From NCBI RefSeq assembly GCF_014256275.1, contig NZ_JACCFE010000002.1, positions 6,883,501 to 6,947,500 of the forward strand: a stretch of 64,000 nucleotides of DNA. Reading direction: 5' to 3'. The position numbers and the translations under genes are program-made. The notes beneath the pieces were generated by a model. That model was not told where the DNA came from, made no database searches, and saw only the letters and a program-made list of their open reading frames with translations. Origin of the DNA: Rhodococcus sp. 4CII (GTDB lineage Bacteria > Actinomycetota > Actinomycetes > Mycobacteriales > Mycobacteriaceae). Positions 63,101 through 64,000 of this stretch are shown here, piece after piece. The number at the start of each line of letters is the position of its first letter. The first letter of the stretch is position 1.

Positions 63101-64000
63101 GCTGTCACCACCTAGAGCGAAGAACGACTCGTCGAGTCCTACGCGGTCGATGTTGAGGACGTCGGCGAAGATGTGGGCGATGGTTTGTTCGATGGGGGTG
63201 GCCGGTTCCCGGAATTGTCGCTTCGGTGGCGCTGGGGTGGGTAGTGCTCGCCGGTCGATCTTGCCGTTCGGGCTCAGTGGCATTCGGTCGAGGGTTACGA
63301 ACACCGACGGCACCATGAAGTCGGGCAGGCGCGCACCGACCGTCGCGGCGAGGGTCTCGGGGGCGACGTGGGTGCCTGGGGTCGGCACCACGTAGGCCAC
63401 CAGTTGCTCGGTGACTGTGTTCTTGCGTATCGCGGCGACGGCTTGGGTGATGTCGGGGTGGGTGGTGAGGGTGGTTTCGATTTCGGCGAGTTCGATGCGG
63501 TGGCCGCGGAGTTTGACTTGGTGGTCGCGGCGGCCGAGGAATTCGAGGTTGCCGTCGGGGTGCCAGCGGGTGAGGTCGCCGGTGCGGTACATGCGTTCGC
63601 CGGGTGGGCCGTTGGGGTTGGCGACGAAGTGTTCGGCCGTCAGTCCGGGTCGGCCGTGGTAGCCCCGTGCCAGCTGGATCCCGGCGACGTATAGTTCGCC
63701 GGTCACGCCGGTGGGGACGGGCCGGAGTCGGTCGTCGAGGACGTAGGTGTGGGTGCCGCGGATCGGGGTGCCGATGGTGATGGGGCCGCCGGGGGGCAGT
63801 GGTCCGCTGCAGTTGCTCATCACGGTTGTCTCGGTGGGGCCGTAGCCGTTGAAGAAGCGGCGGGGGGAGTGGATGCGGGAGGTGTCGGTGTTTGTGGCCC
63901 AGCGGGTGAGCAGGTCGGGGGTGCAGGCCTCGCCGGCCGACAGGATGGTGTGCAGGGTGTGGAGGTGGGTGGGGTCGATGGTGGCCAGCGCGGACGGTGT
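51113..64000 (-). CDS. Multimodular non-ribosomal peptide synthetase (5' end outside window)
   Basis: 4295 codons are visible, reading right to left. Order: partial A1 (64000-63220), T1 (GGDS near 63105), E (61530-62960: HHLVIDGVSWR, EGHGRQ, RTVGWFTNVFP, GIGYGLLRY), C (60130-61460: HHILLDGWS, after an E domain so probably D-accepting), A2 (58620-60100: YTSGSTGTPKG near 59590), T2 (GGNS), C (57000-58280: HHICADGFS), A3 (55430-56950), T3, C (53820-55100), A4 (52190-53770), T4 and a C-terminal thioesterase (51113-51940: GWSLGG near 51650). It would build a peptide of at least four residues, with the A1-loaded residue epimerised, released by the TE by hydrolysis or cyclisation. A1 and A2 are nearly identical where visible, as are A3 and A4, so two pairs of equal residues are likely. 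Substrates were not assigned. Confidence 0.95.
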   Translation of the reverse strand, partial: TPSALATIDPTHLHTLHTILSAGEACTPDLLTRWATNTDTSRIHSPRRFFNGYGPTETTVMSNCSGPLPPGGPITIGTPIRGTHTYVLDDRLRPVPTGVTGELYVAGIQLARGYHGRPGLTAEHFVANPNGPPGERMYRTGDLTRWHPDGNLEFLGRRDHQVKLRGHRIELAEIETTLTTHPDITQAVAAIRKNTVTEQLVAYVVPTPGTHVAPETLAATVGARLPDFMVPSVFVTLDRMPLSPNGKIDRRALPTPAPPKRQFREPATPIEQTIAHIFADVLNIDRVGLDESFFALGGDSIVAIQLVSRAKARGVVFSARDVFERRTVGGLAEVAQLPEDSGLPVVLEELPGGGVGWMPLTPVARALIERGGGFGRFSQHMLVELPPGIERGELVATAEAVLDHHDILRSRLVNDERGWGLEVGGSDAIDVDGLVRRAEVAADLDEETAVAWASAQLDAALGRLAPTTGVMVQFVWLDFRSGCSAAQRPGWLLIVAHHLVIDGVSWRIILPDLASAWAQVSTGHTPLLTPVGTSMRRWAHALVEEASAPARLAELPMWQALLQASDPVLGLRPFTAAIDVGSTLDRVEVSVPARVTASVLTTLPTLFHGGSEDGMLAALALAVCRWRRARKVFESSTLIQFEGHGRQEQIVAGAELSRTVGWFTNVFPVRLDIGAADLDEAFSGGAAAGVVVKSIKEQLRSLPDRGIGYGLLRYLNRETAGLLRSLPVGQISFNYLGRVSGGGVPNEARAAEWSPRHLGDIAAPGDADMPANGVVDINAIVTDGSEGPVLGAAFTFPTGAIGRSDVQDLAEEWCAALAALAAHAQTPGAGGLTPSDLPLITTRQSDIDRWEVAYPAITDVWPLTPLQSGLLFHALLAASSVDVYSMQVVFTLAGRVDATRLHAAAQAVLDRHPNLRVAFVEGADGVPVQLVLDNVSVPWCEVDLRGVDDTARPDALTRLLAADQATHFDMTAPPLIRFTLVTVAADRYELVVANHHILLDGWSMPLLMADMLAHYAAGDKASAVPPVRPYRSYLEWRAEQDEAASRRAWATALEGVEGPTLLAPADPGREISSRAGEVTADLGEHRTRALSELAARLDVTVNTVFQAAWGILLMRMTGRDDVVFGGTVSGRPPQLAGIESMIGLFINTVPVRVRADPDESITRLLTRMHGEQADLLDHHYLGLIEIQQAAGTADALFDTLTVFESYPVEQAALAAQADAIDGMTLVGVRANDNTHYPLALGITVDTQIRLQLKYLHDLFDEPYVQVLMNRYLRVLGAMMADVGSRVGDLDILDADERRNLLDRTGGPETPATTLPQLLATAAAHDRTAPAVIYRDHHLSYEQLDTASSQLARILIAEGIGPEDTVALALPRSPDAVLAIWATTKTGAAFLPIDPNYPKNRITHMLSDSRAALGLTTTQHATTLPAPLPWLVIDTPDFQTRCNTMKSGPITDADRLRPLHTTNTAYLLYTSGSTGTPKGVVVAHQGLANLAAEQHERFTTTPNSRTLAVASPSFDASVFELLLAAGSSATMVIAPPTVFGGDELTQLLHRDHVTHAVITPSALATIDPTHLHTLHTILSAGEACTPDLLTRWATNTDTSRIHSPRRFFNGYGPTETTVMSNCSGPLPPGGPITIGTPIRGTHTYVLDDRLRPVPTGVTGELYVAGIQLARGYHGRPGLTAEHFVANPNGPPGERMYRTGDLTRWHPDGNLEFLGRRDHQVKLRGHRIELAEIETTLTTHPDITQAVAAIRKNTVTEQLVAYVVPTPGTHVAPETLAATVGARLPDFMVPSVFVTLDRMPLSPNGKIDRRALPTPAPPKRQFREPATPIEQTIAHIFADVLNIDRVGLDDDFFALGGNSLLATQAVSRMGVAMDSQVPIRVLFEASSVQALSGWLESRAAVGARPPLLPRPRPERIPLSYAQQRIWFLNRFDPHSPAYNIPFAVRLSGTMDTAALRTAVGDVVDRHEALRTIYPESESGPHQVVVPTAEVSASVESAGVPENEVAARLMSMASAGFDVTTSVPVRAALIETADDEHVLAVVLHHICADGFSIAPLVRDLMAAYAARIHGHPPAWTAPTVQYADYTLWQRDLLGSDDDPDSLLAQQLAYWRSTLAGLPQQLELPGNRRRPAVTHRGRTHTFTIGAEIHLSVIDIARQHAATVFMVVHTAFAVLLARMSGTGDVAIGTPVAGRGDPALDDLVGMFVNTLVLRTPVDSASSFTTLLSTVREADLAAFEHADVPFERVVQDLNPVRSTARHPLFQVMLVFQNQEHPELELEGLTVRIEDIDHAAAQFDLTLSVSERIDRDGAARGLTAALTYAQDLFDEDTVRGFADKFTRLLENAVADPDSPVGDIDLLDPTEKQLILEDWNHTEHAPTTDTLVSMFSAQAARTPDSAAAVYGDRCLSYAEFNARVNRLARYLITQGVGPETIVALRMARSIDFVVGVYATLTAGGAYLPIDPDHPAERTHFILAVAQPTCILTTTHDEQDDLPDPAPVLHIDTIDLTGMSAATVTDADRRAPLRPQNTAYVMFTSGSTGRPKGVAVAHTAIVNQVRWAVEAFDHRAGDHLLQSNAVTFDASTPDLFAPLQVGGCVVLASPDGQRDPDYLAELIRTHAITHLASVPTVLTALMASRSPDVLRGVRVIYLGGETLSGQTVTRLAEFSHATVWNQYGPTETTVSVICHRCTQHEDTVEPIGTPQANCRAYVLDHRLHPVPVGVVGELYVAGVQLARGYLRRPALTAERFVANRFGPPGERMYRTGDLVRWHPDGNLEFLGRRDLQVKLRGHRIELGEIEATLTADPDVTQAVAAIHHDPHTGDRLVGYVVRRDGAPLDPTRVRALVADRLPDYMVPSPITVVDRLPLTANGKVDRRALPAPVFPLPQYRAPVTVVEGIVAGVFADVLGRERVGLDDDFFALGGNSLLATQAVSRMGVAMDSQVPIRVLFEASSVQALSGWLESRAAVEARPPLLPRPRPERIPLSYAQQRIWFLNRFDPHSPAYNIPFAVRLSGAMDTAALSAALGDVVDRHEALRTIYPESESGPHQVVVPTAEVSGGFATAATTESEVAARLMSMASAGFDVTTSVPVRAALIETADDEHVLAVVLHHICADGFSIAPLVRDLMAAYAARTHGHPPAWTAPTVQYADYTLWQRDLLGSDDDPDSLLAQQLAYWRSTLVGLPDQLELPGYRTRRVVSHRGRTHAFTIGAEIHLSVIDIARRHAATVFMVVHTAFAVLLARMSGTGDVAIGTPVAGRGDPALDDLVGMFVNTLVLRTPVDSASSFTTLLSTVREADLAAFEHADVPFERVVQDLNPVRSTARHPLFQVMLVFQNQEHPELELEGLTVRIEDIDHAAAQFDLTLSVSERIDRDGAARGLTAALTYAQDLFDEDTVRGFADKFTRLLENAVADPDSPVGDIDLLDPTEKQLILEDWNHTEHAPTTDTLVSMFSAQAARTPDAIAVIDGNGTLSYAEFNARVNRLARYLITQGVGPETIVALRMARSIDFVVGVYATLTAGGAYLPIDPDHPAERTHFILAVAQPTCILTTTHDEQDDLPDPAPVLHIDTIDLTGMSAATVTDADRRAPLRPQNTAYVMFTSGSTGRPKGVAVAHTAIVNEVRWVAFDYGFGDRLLQSNAVTFDASTPDLFAPLQVGGCVVLASPDGQRDPDYFAELIRTHAITHLASVPTVLTALMASRSPDVLRGVRVIYLGGETLSGQTVTRLAEFSHATVWNQYGPTETTVSVICHRCTQHEDTVEPIGTPQANCRAYVLDHRLHPVPVGVVGELYVAGVQLARGYLRRPALTAERFVANRFGPPGERMYRTGDLVRWHPDGNLEFLGRRDLQVKLRGHRIELGEIEATLTADPDVTQAVAAIHHDPHTGDQLVAYVVARDHTPLDPTAIRAFAADHLPDYMLPTPITVLDALPLTTNGKIDRHALPAPAPLKRQFREPVTPIERTIADVFADVLGHAHIGLDDDFFTLGGNSLLATRVSARLREALGVNIHVPWIFTDATVAAIAGRVEAVSAGPKRIEPVDDSAFNVLLPIRSEGDSDPIFCIHPAGGLAWCYAGLAQNTEPGRRIYGLQSPELVEDDPHARSIEQLAERYLREIQAVQPDGPYHLLGWSLGGVIAHAVATRFRLLGKQVAMLAMLDSRLLEVESTANQELSVEDILVELADLFGFGAEDFDAAGETMSAERATELIHLRTGAFEFLQPSHVNRIVASFNDAPRLVADYHPPVFDGDVVFFAAAADEMDQEIAESCWRPYITGSIDYYPIDATHIRMTTPRALTDIARILNTYLVDAVR
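52376..55270 (-). repeat. NRPS module-level tandem repeat, C-A4 copy
   Basis: The C-A-T block is repeated at 55559-58453 with a period of about 3183 bp. Long stretches are identical (for example 53660-54350 versus 56843-57533). Differences cluster in short patches such as the A-domain entry (VYGDRC versus IDGNGT) and after VRW. Confidence 0.85.
55559..58453 (-). repeat. NRPS module-level tandem repeat, C-A3 copy
   Basis: Partner of 52376-55270. The substrate-pocket segment of the A domain (FDASTPDLFAPLQVGG to the YGPTETTVS motif) is identical in both, implying the same amino acid. Confidence 0.85.
58463..59339 (-). repeat. NRPS internal direct repeat, A2-T2 copy
   Basis: From the T-domain start region through most of the A domain the sequence appears identical to 63132-64000 (offset 4669 bp); the match continues beyond the window edge. 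Confidence 0.85.
63132..64000 (-). repeat. NRPS internal direct repeat, A1-T1 copy
   Basis: Partner of 58463-59339. The identity ends sharply within the T domain, before GGDS (copy 1) versus GGNS (copy 2). Confidence 0.85.

Overview
The window is high-GC actinobacterial DNA, most likely from a mycolic-acid-containing Rhodococcus or a close relative in the Nocardiaceae. This is inferred from gene content: MspA-family outer-membrane porins, an actinobacterial TatB, LytR-CpsA-Psr and PhoU proteins, actinobacterial-type gas-vesicle genes and a very large NRPS. No rRNA, tRNA or CRISPR array was seen. The taxonomic call is an inference, not a database match.

Layout. 1-5.7 kb: a partial DMFase-fold lipoprotein, a membrane-anchored esterase, a rhomboid-like protein, transposase debris and an MspA porin. 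5.7-10.4 kb: a decayed envelope-gene region (frameshifted secreted protein, internally deleted polysaccharide deacetylase) carrying three copies of a regulatory module built from TCTCAGC-N4-TCTCAGC direct repeats; the last copy precedes a 36-aa membrane peptide. 10.6-20.4 kb: phospholipase C-like lipoprotein, His-rich membrane protein, LCP protein, TatB, VWA protein, two membrane proteins, and remnants of rodA-, amidase- and IS3-like genes. 20.7-26.9 kb: a surface-sugar locus (YfhO-like polytopic protein, RffA/WecE aminotransferase, two family-2 glycosyltransferases, GtrA). 27-29 kb: a decayed response regulator and a small lipoprotein. 29.1-35.2 kb: two almost identical porin plus 36-aa-peptide units in inverted orientation flanking uppP, a glycine-zipper protein and a membrane alpha/beta-hydrolase. 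35.2-38.7 kb: small regulatory and hypothetical genes and two remnants. 38.8-43.3 kb: a compact gas-vesicle cluster (gvpY-like, gvpZ-like, gvpA, gvpF, gvpG, second gvpY-like). 43.4-51 kb: secreted NPFGG-repeat protein, SDR, a heptanucleotide-repeat-interrupted ORF, phoU, muconolactone-isomerase-like protein, and several pseudogenes. 51.1 kb to the right edge: a multimodular NRPS on the minus strand ending in a thioesterase, with strong internal duplication.

Together the intact genes mostly concern the cell envelope: porins, lipid-carrier recycling, wall-polymer attachment, glycan decoration and secretion. The repeated direct-repeat boxes resemble the architecture described for mycobacterial PhoP and may tie several of these genes to one response regulator. 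An unusually large number of truncated or frameshifted genes suggests either a reductive, rearranged accessory region or residual indel errors in the assembly. Both readings should be kept open.
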